Positions 32,912-42,095 of a stretch of 64,000 nucleotides of DNA are shown here, piece by piece. Position 1 is the stretch's first letter. Every line of letters begins with the position of its first letter. This DNA is from Acidiflorens sp963847715 (GTDB taxonomy: Bacteria; Acidobacteriota; Terriglobia; Terriglobales; Acidobacteriaceae). The translations under genes and the position numbers were made by a program. The DNA lies in NCBI GenBank assembly GCA_963847715.1, contig CAWKAZ010000009.1:1-64000 (forward strand). Reading direction: 5' to 3'. Under the pieces are notes generated by a model. It saw nothing but the letters and a program-made list of their open reading frames with translations, was not told where the DNA came from and searched no databases.

Positions 32912-33202
32912 ATGCAAGTAATCTTCACGCCGGCTGCTCGAGCCGAACTCATCAATGCAGAAGATTGGTACGAGGCGAGACTTCCGGGCCTCGGGATGCG
33001 CTTTCGTGAAGAAGTTGGATAGACTGTGCTGCGTATGCGGGACAACCCGCACCAGTTCCCAGTCGTTCTTCGAGACGTTCATCGCGCTCGTCTGCATAAA
33101 TTTCCGTATGGTCTCTTCTTTCGCGTCGAAATCGACACACTTGTAGTGATCGCGTGTTTTCATGGGAGCCGCGATCCCCAGCGCTGGGAACGCCAGGTCT
33201 GA
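32912..33202 (+). pseudogene. ParE/RelE-type toxin with in-frame amber codon
   Basis: The frame 32912-33202 encodes a standard ParE toxin: MQVIFTPAARAELINAEDWY, EARLPGLGMRFREEV, then TVLRMRDNPHQFPVV, RLHKFPYGLFFRVE and ACFHGSRDPQRW. A TAG at 33020-33022 replaces residue 37, between EEVG and TVL. The rest of the frame is undamaged, so the event is recent or tolerated. Without suppression the product is a 36-aa fragment lacking the catalytic half. Confidence 0.85.
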
Positions 33203-33286
33203 GCATCGCTGGATACCTGAAACACCTGCGAGCGTGGGACTAACGAGCTCGGACAGGTCACATCCTGCATTGAGAAAGGTTTCGGA

Positions 33287-33418
33287 ATGATCACGATGAG
33301 GTTCTATCGGTGGTTTATGTTTAGCGGGTTGACTTTAATGAGCGCGGTCATCGTATTTACTCTCGTCCTAGTATTTACCCATCGAGTCCACTATTTACAT
33401 GATTTCCGAAGGATTTAG
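33287..33418 (+). CDS. Possible 43-aa membrane peptide
   Basis: ATG at 33287 to TAG at 33418: a basic N-terminus (MITMRFYRWFMFSGL) and a hydrophobic helix (MSAVIVFTLVLVFTH), ending HYLHDFRRI. An AAAGG tract lies ~8 bases upstream. It fits a small single-pass peptide or a gene remnant. The remaining 33203-33656 region shows no other gene. Confidence 0.3.
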   Translation: MITMRFYRWFMFSGLTLMSAVIVFTLVLVFTHRVHYLHDFRRI

Positions 33419-33656
33419 CTTTGTCGCGTCGGGGACGACTTGTTTGCTAGCGTTGCTCGCCAGCCAATCGTCGCAACGCAGGGACCTCTCGCTGCTGACA
33501 CAGTTGTATATAACAAATCCACGAACAGGATTGCCTCCAGGTGGGTGCAGCTAATTCTGCTTGCCTATTGTGCAGTCTATCTTCTGAGCATGGGTAGGTA
33601 GACTCGGCACTTGCGGACGAGATGACCATAACGGCCAAGATGCTATCCTTCCCTCG

Positions 33657-34874
33657 ATGCGAATCTCCTACCTTGAATGCACGCGTTGCGGAGACCACCT
33701 TTCCGCCGACCGCCCGCAAAATGCCTGTCCCAAAGACGGTGGAGTGCTCTATGTCCGCTACGATCTTGCCAGCCTGAAACGGAAGTTGCGCCGCGAAGAT
33801 TTATCCGGACGCGTGGCCAGCATGTGGCGCTACGCCGAAGTACTCCCTGAGCTTCCGGCAAACGAAAAGCCAGTAACGCTCGGTGAAGGATTCACTCCCA
33901 TGCTCACAAGCCGCGAGCATGCGAATGTTTACATCAAGGATGAAGGCCTGAATCCGACTGGATCATTCAAGGCGCGCGGCATGTCGGCCGCCGTGACCAT
34001 GGCAAAACATTATGGATTGAAAAAGTTGGCTGCTCCTTCTGCTGGAAACGCTGGAGGCGCGCTCGCCGCCTACGCTGCTGCGGCGGCGATCGAAGCGTAC
34101 ATCTTCATGCCGAAAGATGTGCCCATCGCCAATCGCATGGAATGCGACTACTACGGAGCGCACGTCACGCTGGTTGACGGCCTGATCAGCGATTGCGGCC
34201 GCATGGTCGCGGAGAGAAAAGACAAAGAAGGATGGTTCGACGTCTCCACGCTGAAAGAGCCCTTCCGTGTCGAGGGCAAAAAGACGATGGGCTACGAGGT
34301 CGCCGAACAACTCGGCTGGAAACTGCCGGAAGCGATCATCTATCCAACCGGAGGCGGCGTGGGCATGATCGGCATGTGGAAGGCCTTCGACGAAATGGAA
34401 GAACTCGGCTGGATCGGCTCCGAGCGTCCGAAGATGATCACCGTCCAGGCCGCTGGCTGCGCGCCGATTGTGAGGGCATGGGAGGCAGGGAAGGGCGTCT
34501 CCGAAATGTGGGCGGGCGCCGAGACCTTCGCCGCCGGCTTGCGTGTGCCGAAGGCCTATGGCGACTATCTGATTCTCGACATCCTAAAGGAAAGCCACGG
34601 AACGGCCGTCGCGGCAACCGACGACGAGATCCTCGCCGCTGCGCGCCACTGGGCGAGCGCTGAAGGCATCTTCGCCGCACCGGAAGGAGCGGCATCCCTC
34701 GTCGCCTACCAAAAGCTACGGGCTGCAGGCTTTCTCAGCGCCGCTGACAAAGTTGTGCTCTTTAATACCGGATCGGCGTACAAGTATCTCGACATGATTG
34801 AGGCGCAGGAGAAGAGAGGGAAGCGAGTCGAACCAGCCGCACGCAACATCGGCGGTATCATCGGGCCTTATTAA
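33657..34874 (+). CDS. thrC: Threonine synthase
   Basis: A 405-aa PLP enzyme converting O-phosphohomoserine to threonine. The N-terminus has a Zn-ribbon-like pair of Cys (YLECTRCGDH, NACPKDGG), common in the class without the extended N-terminal domain. The PLP lysine is in NPTGSFKARGMSAAV; the phosphate cup is APSAGNAGGALAAYA; IYPTGGGVGMIGMWKAF and VLFNTGSAYKYLD follow. The stop overlaps the pcm start by one base (TAATG). Other threonine genes are not nearby. Confidence 0.95.
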   Translation: MRISYLECTRCGDHLSADRPQNACPKDGGVLYVRYDLASLKRKLRREDLSGRVASMWRYAEVLPELPANEKPVTLGEGFTPMLTSREHANVYIKDEGLNPTGSFKARGMSAAVTMAKHYGLKKLAAPSAGNAGGALAAYAAAAAIEAYIFMPKDVPIANRMECDYYGAHVTLVDGLISDCGRMVAERKDKEGWFDVSTLKEPFRVEGKKTMGYEVAEQLGWKLPEAIIYPTGGGVGMIGMWKAFDEMEELGWIGSERPKMITVQAAGCAPIVRAWEAGKGVSEMWAGAETFAAGLRVPKAYGDYLILDILKESHGTAVAATDDEILAAARHWASAEGIFAAPEGAASLVAYQKLRAAGFLSAADKVVLFNTGSAYKYLDMIEAQEKRGKRVEPAARNIGGIIGPY

Positions 34875-35531
34875 TGCGTCCGCAGAACGGCGACTTCCAG
34901 CAGCAGCGCGAGGCCATGGCCCGTGTGCAGCTCGCCGGGTGCGGAATCCGCGAACCGCGCGTGCTCGAGGCGATGCGGATGGTGCCGCGACACGAATTTC
35001 GTTCCTGAATCTCTCCAGCAATCCGCCTACGAAGATCACCCATTGCCAATCGGCGAAGGCCAAACCATCTCGCAGCCGTATATCGTGGCCGCAATGCTGG
35101 AGCACCTCTCTCTCCAGTCCACTGATCGCGTCCTCGAAATCGGTACCGGTTCCGGCTACGTGACCGCGTTGCTCTCGCTGCTATGCGCCGGGGTGTACTC
35201 GGTGGAGCGTGACGCGATACTGGCAGGCGCGGCGGAGAGCACGTTGCAACGGCTGGAGTATCGCAACGTGAAAACCAAAGCCGGAGATGGACGCCTGGGT
35301 TGGGCCGAGTACGCGCCCTTCGATGCGATTCTTGTTTCGGCCGCAACCGCGGAGATTCCTCCTGCCCTCTTCGCCCAGTTGCGCCAGGGCGGACGCATGA
35401 TTCTGCCAGTCGGTCCGTCCTTCAGTCAGGAATTGCAACTCATAAGGAAGATTGACGGGCAGCCCGAAGTCGAGGTCCTTGAAGGTTGCCGGTTTGTCCC
35501 GCTAGTGGAAGGTACAGTGGGCGGGGAGTAG
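34874..35531 (+). pseudogene. pcm: Protein-L-isoaspartate O-methyltransferase, +1 frameshift
   Basis: Start ATG at 34874 overlaps the thrC stop. The first 40 residues (QQREAMARVQLAGCGIREP, VLEAMRMVPRHEF) are typical PCMT. One extra T in TTT at 34997-34999 then shifts the frame. The next frame continues VPESLQQSAYEDHPLPIGEG, QTISQPYIVAAMLEHL, then the SAM motif DRVLEIGTGSGYVTALLS, to 35531. PCMT repairs isoaspartyl residues using SAM. Apart from the single base the gene is complete, so a sequencing error is quite possible. Confidence 0.85.
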
Positions 35532-35561
35532 AATGCGTTTCGAAGTCAGAATATTTACGTC

Positions 35562-35816
35562 GTGCGTATAGATCTCACCTCCGTGAGCAAGCACTCGGCC
35601 GCGAGACTGCTGTACAGTGCCGTATTGTGGTCGTGCATTGGTGGGGTTTGGCTCGGAGAGGGAATTCAGCTGTGCTTGCGGGAGAGGTTGTCCTATTCGT
35701 GGGTCTCGTACTTTCTTTTAGGATCCGTCTCCGTAGCGTTTGGAATTTTCTGGGCTGTGATGCTCAAGCGGCGGATAGACCCACCTCCTAAAGAAGAGCC
35801 AGGAGCTAGTAGCTAG
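35562..35816 (+). CDS. Hypothetical two-helix membrane protein
   Basis: An 84-aa protein from a GTG at 35562. It has two hydrophobic segments (LLYSAVLWSCIGGVWLGEGI and WVSYFLLGSVSVAFGIFWAV) separated by a short charged loop, then a cytoplasmic tail KRRIDPPPKEEPGASS. The tail overlaps an 'aggagctagtagctagtagc' iterated repeat, so its end may be recent. No family is recognised. It lies between pcm and mqnP on the same strand. Confidence 0.45.
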   Translation: MRIDLTSVSKHSAARLLYSAVLWSCIGGVWLGEGIQLCLRERLSYSWVSYFLLGSVSVAFGIFWAVMLKRRIDPPPKEEPGASS

Positions 35817-35834
35817 TAGCCGTACAATTATCCC

Positions 35835-36698
35835 GTGGCCTTTTTCCGCAATCTGAAAATCACGCTCGAGATGATCAAGTGGGAGCACTCGATTTTTGCG
35901 CTCCCGTTCGCGCTCTGCGGAGCTCTACTGGCCGCCGGAGGCTTGCCTGCGTGGCGGCAATTGGGATGGATCGTCGTCGCCATGGTCTCTGCGCGCTCTG
36001 CTGCCATGGCCTTCAATCGACTGGCAGACGCCTCGATCGACGCTGCTAATCCACGCACCGCGACTCGCGCCTTGCCGGTCGGACAACTCACGCCAGCGTT
36101 TGTCAGTACGTTCGTGGCGATTTCCTGCGGCATCTTTGTTCTGGCTGCTTCGCAACTGAATCGCCTGACACTTTGGCTTTCTCCGGTCGCGCTGGCAGTG
36201 GTGCTGCTCTATTCCTACACCAAGCGTTTCACCCGCTGGTCGCATTTGTTCTTAGGATTTGCCCTGGGCATCGCGCCGGCCGCCGCCTGGATTGCGGTAC
36301 GGGGCTCGCTTGATCCGCGGATTCTTTTGCTCACCGCCGCCGTGACGTTCTGGGTCGGCGGGTTCGACGTGATCTACGCCTGCCAGGATTACGACTACGA
36401 TTGCGGCCATGGGCTGCACTCGGTTCCGCGTTATCTCGGAATCAAGAACGCGCTAATCGTTGCACGCGTATTTCATCTCGTCATGCTCGGCCTGCTGGTC
36501 GCACTGATCGTCACCTTCGGATTAGGCAAGCTTGCGATAGTGGGAGTCGCTGCCGTGGCCGCCCTCTTGCTCTACGAACACACGCTGGTTCGTCACAACG
36601 ACCTGAGCATGCTGAACGCCGCGTTCTTCACCATGAACGGAGTGATCTCGGTGGTGTTCTTTTTGTTTGTGGCCGCCGACCGTCTGCTCGGCAAGTGA
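35835..36698 (+). CDS. mqnP: UbiA-family prenyltransferase, probable MqnP
   Basis: A 287-aa membrane enzyme with ~8-9 helices. The two Asp-rich prenyl-diphosphate sites are AFNRLADASIDAANPRTATR (NRxxD type) and DVIYACQDYDYDCGHG. KWEHSIFALPFALCGALLA is typical of the menaquinone branch. In the futalosine pathway MqnP prenylates the naphthoate ring; mqnE lies 1.4 kb downstream. The GTG start at 35835 is followed by AFFRNLKITLEMIKWEHS, the usual family opening. A 4-hydroxybenzoate prenyltransferase is the alternative, less likely given the context. Confidence 0.85.
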   Translation: MAFFRNLKITLEMIKWEHSIFALPFALCGALLAAGGLPAWRQLGWIVVAMVSARSAAMAFNRLADASIDAANPRTATRALPVGQLTPAFVSTFVAISCGIFVLAASQLNRLTLWLSPVALAVVLLYSYTKRFTRWSHLFLGFALGIAPAAAWIAVRGSLDPRILLLTAAVTFWVGGFDVIYACQDYDYDCGHGLHSVPRYLGIKNALIVARVFHLVMLGLLVALIVTFGLGKLAIVGVAAVAALLLYEHTLVRHNDLSMLNAAFFTMNGVISVVFFLFVAADRLLGK

Positions 36699-36861
36699 TC
36701 AGGTTTACCGCCGCATTACTCTCGTAATTTCGCCAGCGATAACTGGATTGCCGGCCACCCGCACTGCTCCTTAGAGTTGGAAGGCGGGGTCTGTTATCCG
36801 CAAGTGAGTCAAGTCGCATCGTCTAGTTGACGACGTACTTCGACGGGGCGCAACCCGAGTT

Positions 36862-38082
36862 ATGCCTTCAGATCGCAAGCAAATCCTTAAAGCTGGCCTC
36901 AGCGGACTGCTCCTCGCGGCGTTACTCGCGCTTTCCTCGAACCACCGCACGTTGTTGGTTTCTGCGTATCTGGCAGTGGGACTGGTTTGCGCTCTGATCG
37001 CGTATGCGGTGATCCGGCGTTCGTGGCGAGAATTGCTCTGGGTTGTGGGGGGCGGGAGTTTCCTGGCTGCGCTGGACTATTGGGGAGGAGGCTCGCAGCT
37101 GATCTTCATGGGCGCCTGCGCATTTGTCAGCCTGGCGACGGTCGTCGTGCTGGGCGAACATATCATTTGGGCGGAGCGGGCAGACCGAAAGCTTCTACTG
37201 TGCTGTTTTGTGCCGTCGATTCCGGTGATCACGCTGGATTGGTTTGCGGGTTCGATGCACCACGTTACAGAAATGCTCCATCCGAAGACCTTCGATCTGT
37301 TTTTGTATGCCTTTGATTGCAGTATGCGGTTGCAAATCAGTTTTCTGATGGGGCAGGCTTTCTCGAAGTTGCCGGCCCTGCAGGTCGCCTCCCTGGTCAT
37401 CTACAACACCCTGCCGTGGGCGCTGGCGTTGACGTTCGCCGCGCAATTGCGGCGCAGCGTGCGGGACGCCATGATGGTAATGATCGTTTTCGTGGTCACG
37501 GCGCCGATTGGATTCCTCTTCTACAACCTGCTGCCGGCCTGCGGCCCAATGCACGTTTTTGGAGCGGGGTTTCCCGGGCATCCGCCCTCGATTGCTGAAG
37601 TGGCGCAGTGGCAGGTCCAGCCGATCCTGGTGAAGGGCCTGCGCAACGCGATCCCTTCGCTGCACATGACCTGGGTGCTGCTGGTGTGGTGGAACTCGAA
37701 GGGGCTCGCGCGCTGGGTCCGGGCGATCGCTATGGTCTTCGTTGTCTTCACCATAATGGCAACTCTAGGTACCGGGGAACACTACTTCATCGATCTGGTG
37801 GTGGCATTCCCGTTCTCTCTAATGGTGCAGGCGGTGTGCTCTTATCGGCTGTCGATGCGAGCCGGAGAGCGGCGCACCGCCTTCCTCTTCGGCTTGTTCG
37901 TTACCTTGACCTGGATCAGTCTGCTCAGCTACGCGACGAGCTTGTTCTGGATTTCAGCGGTGCTGCCCTGGGCGATGATCGTAGCTACCGTGTGGCCATC
38001 GGTAGTAATGTGGCAACGTTTGCTGCGGGCCGGGACGGTGGAGCAACGGGTGCAGCTGCGAGCTGCGGCGGCAACGGCATAG
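36862..38082 (+). CDS. PAP2-family phosphatase, inositolphosphotransferase-like
   Basis: A 406-aa membrane protein with ~10 helices. The PAP2 motifs are in the C-terminal half: IPSLHMTWVLLVWW near residue 262 (catalytic His) and GTGEHYFIDLVVAFPFSLMV near 303 (second His and Asp). The first motif is weak (PACGPMHVFGAGFPG). It belongs to the Aur1/Ipt1-like PAP2_3 group, acting on phospholipids or polyprenyl phosphates. It is placed between mqnP and mqnE, but no link with menaquinone synthesis is established. Confidence 0.85.
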   Translation: MPSDRKQILKAGLSGLLLAALLALSSNHRTLLVSAYLAVGLVCALIAYAVIRRSWRELLWVVGGGSFLAALDYWGGGSQLIFMGACAFVSLATVVVLGEHIIWAERADRKLLLCCFVPSIPVITLDWFAGSMHHVTEMLHPKTFDLFLYAFDCSMRLQISFLMGQAFSKLPALQVASLVIYNTLPWALALTFAAQLRRSVRDAMMVMIVFVVTAPIGFLFYNLLPACGPMHVFGAGFPGHPPSIAEVAQWQVQPILVKGLRNAIPSLHMTWVLLVWWNSKGLARWVRAIAMVFVVFTIMATLGTGEHYFIDLVVAFPFSLMVQAVCSYRLSMRAGERRTAFLFGLFVTLTWISLLSYATSLFWISAVLPWAMIVATVWPSVVMWQRLLRAGTVEQRVQLRAAAATA

Positions 38083-38114
38083 AAACTCGGCAATCCTGCG
38101 GTATCATAAACGAG

Positions 38115-39254
38115 ATGCCAGTCTCATCTCAGGCCCGCGCATTTCAGACCGATGACGCGCGCCTCGTCCCTATCAAAGATAAGGTTCTCGCCGGAGAGCG
38201 CCTGAACGAAGCCGATGCCCTCGCCCTTTACGGTACTGGCGACATCTTGGCCGTTGGTTGGCTCGCCAACTGGGTGCGCGAGCGGATGCACGGCGACACG
38301 GCGTACTTCAACGTAAACCGGCACATCAATCCGACCAATGTGTGCGTCGCCGCCTGCCGCTTGTGCGCTTTTGGACGCAAGAAGGATACTCCCGGCGCCT
38401 ACACCATGGCGCTCGAAGAAGCCTTTCAGACGGCCGCTTCCGGATATACGGAAGCCGTCACTGAGTTTCACATTGTCGGCGGCCTGCATCCCGATTTGCC
38501 GTTCCAGTATTTTCTCGACCTCGTTTCTGGATTGAAAGGGCGCTTCCCGCAGGTTCACCTGAAGGCTTTCACCATGGTCGAAGTCGCCTATCTGGCGAAG
38601 CGATCGAAGCTGACCATCCGCGAGACGCTCGTGAAGATGAAAGAGGCCGGAGTCGATTCGCTCCCTGGCGGCGGCGCTGAAATTTTCTCGGATCGAGTGC
38701 GGCACATCATCTGCGATCACAAGATTGATGGCGGCGAATGGCTCGACACCGCACGCCTCGCCCACCAGATCGGATTGAAGTCGAACGCCACCATGCTCTA
38801 CGGTCACGTCGAGAACGACGAAGACCGCGTCGATCACCTGCTCAAACTGCGCACCTTGCAGGACGAAACCCACGGCTTCCAGACTTTCATCCCGCTGGCC
38901 TTTCATCCGGCGAATACGCCGCTGCAACATCTGTTCACAACGACCGGCATGGAAGACATCAAGCAGATCGCGGTCAGCCGCCTGGTGCTCGACAACTTCC
39001 CGCACATCAAGTCGTACTGGCAGATGATGACGCCGAAGATCGCGCAAATCTCGTTGCGCTTCGGGGCTGATGACATCGACGGCACGGTGGTCGAAGAAAA
39101 GATTTACCACGATGCGGGGGCGACCACTCCGCAAGGGCTGCGGCGGCATGACCTGGTCCGCCTGATCAAGGAAGCCGGACGCGAGCCGATCGAGCGCGAC
39201 ACGCTGTACCGTCCAGTAACTCGTACGGAGACTTCGTTTACAGTCTCGGTGTAA
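38115..39254 (+). CDS. mqnE: Aminodeoxyfutalosine synthase (radical SAM)
   Basis: A 379-aa radical-SAM enzyme that joins SAM and the MqnA product 3-[(1-carboxyvinyl)oxy]benzoate into aminodeoxyfutalosine, the second step of the futalosine route. The CxxxCxxC cluster is CVAACRLC near residue 76. Further: HIVGGLHPDLPFQYF, SLPGGGAEIFSDRVR, and SNATMLYGHVEND, all typical of MqnE rather than MqnC. Start at the ATG at 38115, 32 bp after the PAP2 gene; an earlier open frame overlaps that gene and is not used. Confidence 0.93.
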   Translation: MPVSSQARAFQTDDARLVPIKDKVLAGERLNEADALALYGTGDILAVGWLANWVRERMHGDTAYFNVNRHINPTNVCVAACRLCAFGRKKDTPGAYTMALEEAFQTAASGYTEAVTEFHIVGGLHPDLPFQYFLDLVSGLKGRFPQVHLKAFTMVEVAYLAKRSKLTIRETLVKMKEAGVDSLPGGGAEIFSDRVRHIICDHKIDGGEWLDTARLAHQIGLKSNATMLYGHVENDEDRVDHLLKLRTLQDETHGFQTFIPLAFHPANTPLQHLFTTTGMEDIKQIAVSRLVLDNFPHIKSYWQMMTPKIAQISLRFGADDIDGTVVEEKIYHDAGATTPQGLRRHDLVRLIKEAGREPIERDTLYRPVTRTETSFTVSV

Positions 39255-39300
39255 GTCGCGGACTAACCTACCCGTTGTGAAAAACTCCGGCGCCGTGGGA

Positions 39301-39406
39301 AACGGCGACCACCAGGGCTGAAGCCCGCGTTGATTCGAGGCGATTTACGCTGCCCCGAAAGGCCGCTCTTCCACGGTGTTGCCCGCATTCGCAGAGTCGT
39401 TTCCAC
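39301..39406. repeat. Dispersed repeat 'ggcgaccac...gccgctcttccacgg', copy 2
   Basis: AACGGCGACCACCAGGGCTG-AAGCCC at the left, GGCCGCTCTTCCACGG at the right, variable middle. It lies between mqnE and the peptidase gene. Confidence 0.75.
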
Positions 39407-39515
39407 AAACTGTTTCGCCGCTGCCGTGACTGTGGAATGACAACGCCATCGTAATCCCTCGCCGCTACCTCACTTCTGCGGTACGATCACTCTTTGTTCG
39501 CGGATATATCGATTC

Positions 39516-41348
39516 ATGCGCTTCCTCAAAAAGTTCATCGTTCTGACCTGCGCTCTTGTACCGTGCCTGAGCCTCGCTGCCGAGCCGCAGTGGGTCGAAG
39601 TCCGGTCGCCGAATTTCTCGGTGATCACCGATGCCGGCGCGAAACGCGGCCGCGACGTCGCCCTCCATTTCGAGCAGATGCGGTCGGTGTTCGGAACGCT
39701 CATGACCAAGGCGAACGTGAATCTGCCCATCCCCCTGCAGATTGTTGCCTTGCGCAGTTCGAAAGAGATGCGGTCAATGGCGCCCGTATTCCACGGGAAG
39801 CCCACCGAGATGGCTGGCTTTTTTCAGAGTGGAGACGACCGCTGCTTCATCATGCTCGACATGTCGGTCGATAATCCCTGGTCGGTGGTGTTTCACGAAT
39901 ACGCGCACCAGTTGATGAACGGCAACCTGTCGGTCCGTACCGATCCGTGGTTCGAGGAGGGCTTCGCTGAATATTTCTCGAGCATTGAGGTGGATAGCAA
40001 AGAGGCCCGCGTCGGCAAGATTCCCGAAGAGACTTATCGCATTCTGCAAGAGAACGGGATGATGCGGGTCACTGAGTTGCTGCGGGTGCGGCAATACACC
40101 AAGACCTACAACGAGAGTGGAGACCATCGCAACACGTTCTATGAGGAGTCGGGTCTGGTCGTGCATTATCTTTACGACAAGCAACTTATGCCGAAAGTTG
40201 CCGATTATTTCGACGCCTTGATCAATCAGAAGAAGCCGGTCGAACAGGCATTCCAGCAAGCTTTTGGCATGGCTCCGGAAGGTTTCGATAAAGTTCTGCG
40301 TGACTATTTGAGCAGCGGCAGATTCAAATACTATCCAATTCCTACTCCGTCCAACATCGTGGCGGCGCAGTTTACTGAAACGCCCGTCAGTGCGGCCGAT
40401 GCACACGCGGTGCTCGCCGATGTCGATGCCCACTCTCTTGACCACCACGACCGGGCGCTTGGGGAATTCCAGGATGTGCTGAACCTCGACCCTAACAACG
40501 CGTCCGCGCTGCGCGGTATCGGGTATGCGTACCTGCAGCGGCAGGAGTTCGAGCAAGCCGCGGAATATTTGAAGCGCGCCTCGGAGCGCGACAGCAAAGA
40601 CCCTCGCCTGCACTACTACAATGCACTACTCATGAATCGCTCCGGCGGTCTCGCCGGAGGCGCGAAGTCGGACGCGATCAAGAAAGAGCTGGAGGCGGCG
40701 ATCGCCCTTGATCCGAAGCTGGCCGATGCCTATTCGCTGCTGGGCTATGCGCAGGCTTTGTCGGGCGAACCCGACAAGGGTCTGGCAACCATGCTGAAGG
40801 CAGTGGAATTGTCGCCCCGGAACGAAACCTATCAATTCAATCTGGCCAATATCTACCTGGCAGATCGTAAGATCGACGAGGCCATCGCATTGTTGCGCAA
40901 GCTTACGAGCAGCGGAAATCCAGACGTGGCGGGCCATGCCAGTGTGGCCTTGGAGCAGGCTGAGGTCGTCAAAGAACAGATGAAAGCGCCGGGGGCGCGC
41001 CTGGTGATCCGAGGGTCGGAAGATGGTCCGGCGTCGCGTAATCGCAATCCTGAAGACAATCCACCGGCTCTCAGGGAAAGAGAGAGTCAGACAACCGCGG
41101 TTTCAGCGGGTCCAGTTCGATTCATCAGAGGCAAGCTGACCAGCATTGATTGCTCGGCGGCTCCGCAAGCGTTGCTGACCGTCGTGTTCGGAAGCCGCAC
41201 TTTGAAGATGCATATTCGGGATAGCAAACATGTTGTGCTGATCGGGGCCGATGAGTTTTCCTGTGAATGGCAGAACAAGGCGGTGGCCGTCAATTATCGC
41301 GAACGTCAAAATGGCGAGGGCGATGTGGTGTCGCTCGAAGTCCAATAA
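39516..41348 (+). CDS. Secreted TPR-linked zinc metallopeptidase (DUF1570-like)
   Basis: A 610-aa exported protein: signal peptide (MRFLKKFIVLTCALVPCLSL), then a peptidase domain with the gluzincin motif HEYAHQ near residue 127 and the third ligand in WFEEGFAEYFSS near 147. TPR repeats cover ~300-490 (ALGEFQDVLNLDPNNASALR, LADAYSLLGYAQALSGEPDK, RNETYQFNLANIYLADRKID). A ~100-residue beta-rich tail follows. Catalytic residues are intact, so it is probably an active periplasmic protease; substrate unknown. It is flanked on both sides by copies of the 'ggcgaccac' repeat. Confidence 0.85.
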   Translation: MRFLKKFIVLTCALVPCLSLAAEPQWVEVRSPNFSVITDAGAKRGRDVALHFEQMRSVFGTLMTKANVNLPIPLQIVALRSSKEMRSMAPVFHGKPTEMAGFFQSGDDRCFIMLDMSVDNPWSVVFHEYAHQLMNGNLSVRTDPWFEEGFAEYFSSIEVDSKEARVGKIPEETYRILQENGMMRVTELLRVRQYTKTYNESGDHRNTFYEESGLVVHYLYDKQLMPKVADYFDALINQKKPVEQAFQQAFGMAPEGFDKVLRDYLSSGRFKYYPIPTPSNIVAAQFTETPVSAADAHAVLADVDAHSLDHHDRALGEFQDVLNLDPNNASALRGIGYAYLQRQEFEQAAEYLKRASERDSKDPRLHYYNALLMNRSGGLAGGAKSDAIKKELEAAIALDPKLADAYSLLGYAQALSGEPDKGLATMLKAVELSPRNETYQFNLANIYLADRKIDEAIALLRKLTSSGNPDVAGHASVALEQAEVVKEQMKAPGARLVIRGSEDGPASRNRNPEDNPPALRERESQTTAVSAGPVRFIRGKLTSIDCSAAPQALLTVVFGSRTLKMHIRDSKHVVLIGADEFSCEWQNKAVAVNYRERQNGEGDVVSLEVQ

Positions 41349-41490
41349 AAGGCGACCACTGGAGCTGAAGCGAATATTCATTTGAGCACTTACGCGGCCC
41401 CTTCGGCAGGCTCAGGGCAGGCTCTGAAAGGGCCGCTCTTCCGCGGTTATGCGAATATTTGGTTGCACGAACATTGCCGAGTTTCCAGCA
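41349..41490. repeat. Dispersed repeat 'ggcgaccac...gccgctcttccgcgg', copy 3 with insertion
   Basis: AAAGGCGACCACTGGAGCTG on the left; GGGCCGCTCTTCCGCGG on the right. A stretch 'cttcggcaggctcagggcag' lies inside and resembles another common intergenic palindrome, so the copy looks composite. The repeat begins at the stop codon of the peptidase gene. Confidence 0.7.
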
Positions 41491-41552
41491 AAACGGCGAT
41501 TCCCAGCCGGAGGGCAGTCGAAACTTCCTTCAGGCAAAGGCATCTAACGGGC

Positions 41553-42092
41553 ATGTCTAAAGAACAGACAGCAGTTTTCGGCGGTGGATGTTTCTGGTGC
41601 ATCGAGGCCATTTTCCAGCGTTTGACCGGTGTAACCCACGTCGAGTCGGGCTACATGGGCGGACGCGCCGACCAGGCAACCTACAAACAGGTGTGCGACG
41701 GCGATACCGGGCATGTCGAAGTGGTACGCGTCACGTTCGATCCGGCGCAGATCAGCTACCGTGATCTGCTCGATGTATTTTTTGCGGTGCATGACCCCAC
41801 GACGCTCAACAGGCAGGGCAATGATGCGGGCGAGCAATACCGCTCCGTGATTTTCTATGCGGATGATGACCAGCAGAAGATTGCCGAGAATACGATTGCG
41901 GAATTGACCGCAGCCAAGGCTTTCCCGGAGCCGATTGTCACCGCGGTCGAGCCGGCCGAGGAATTCCATGTGGCCGAAGGCTACCACCAGAATTACTACA
42001 ACGAGAATTCACGCCAACCTTACTGCATGTTTGTGATTTCGCCGAAGCTGGCGAAGCTCGAAAAGAAGTTTGCGGAAAAATTGCGAGCCTGA
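41553..42092 (+). CDS. msrA: Peptide-methionine (S)-S-oxide reductase
   Basis: A 179-aa cytoplasmic repair enzyme reducing Met-S-sulfoxide. The catalytic Cys13 is in AVFGGGCFWCIEAIF. Conserved blocks follow: GVTHVESGYMGG, YKQVCDGDTGHVEVVRVTFD, FFAVHDPTTLNRQGNDAGEQ, YRSVIFY, and AEGYHQNYYNEN. The ATG at 41553 gives the normal length; the frame extends upstream into the repeat. MsrB is not nearby. Confidence 0.96.
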   Translation: MSKEQTAVFGGGCFWCIEAIFQRLTGVTHVESGYMGGRADQATYKQVCDGDTGHVEVVRVTFDPAQISYRDLLDVFFAVHDPTTLNRQGNDAGEQYRSVIFYADDDQQKIAENTIAELTAAKAFPEPIVTAVEPAEEFHVAEGYHQNYYNENSRQPYCMFVISPKLAKLEKKFAEKLRA

Positions 42093-42095
42093 GGG

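Noticed and set aside
37608..38114. Upstream extension of mqnE by 169 codons
   Set aside because: It lies within the PAP2 gene in another frame; the known MqnE N-terminus begins at 38115.
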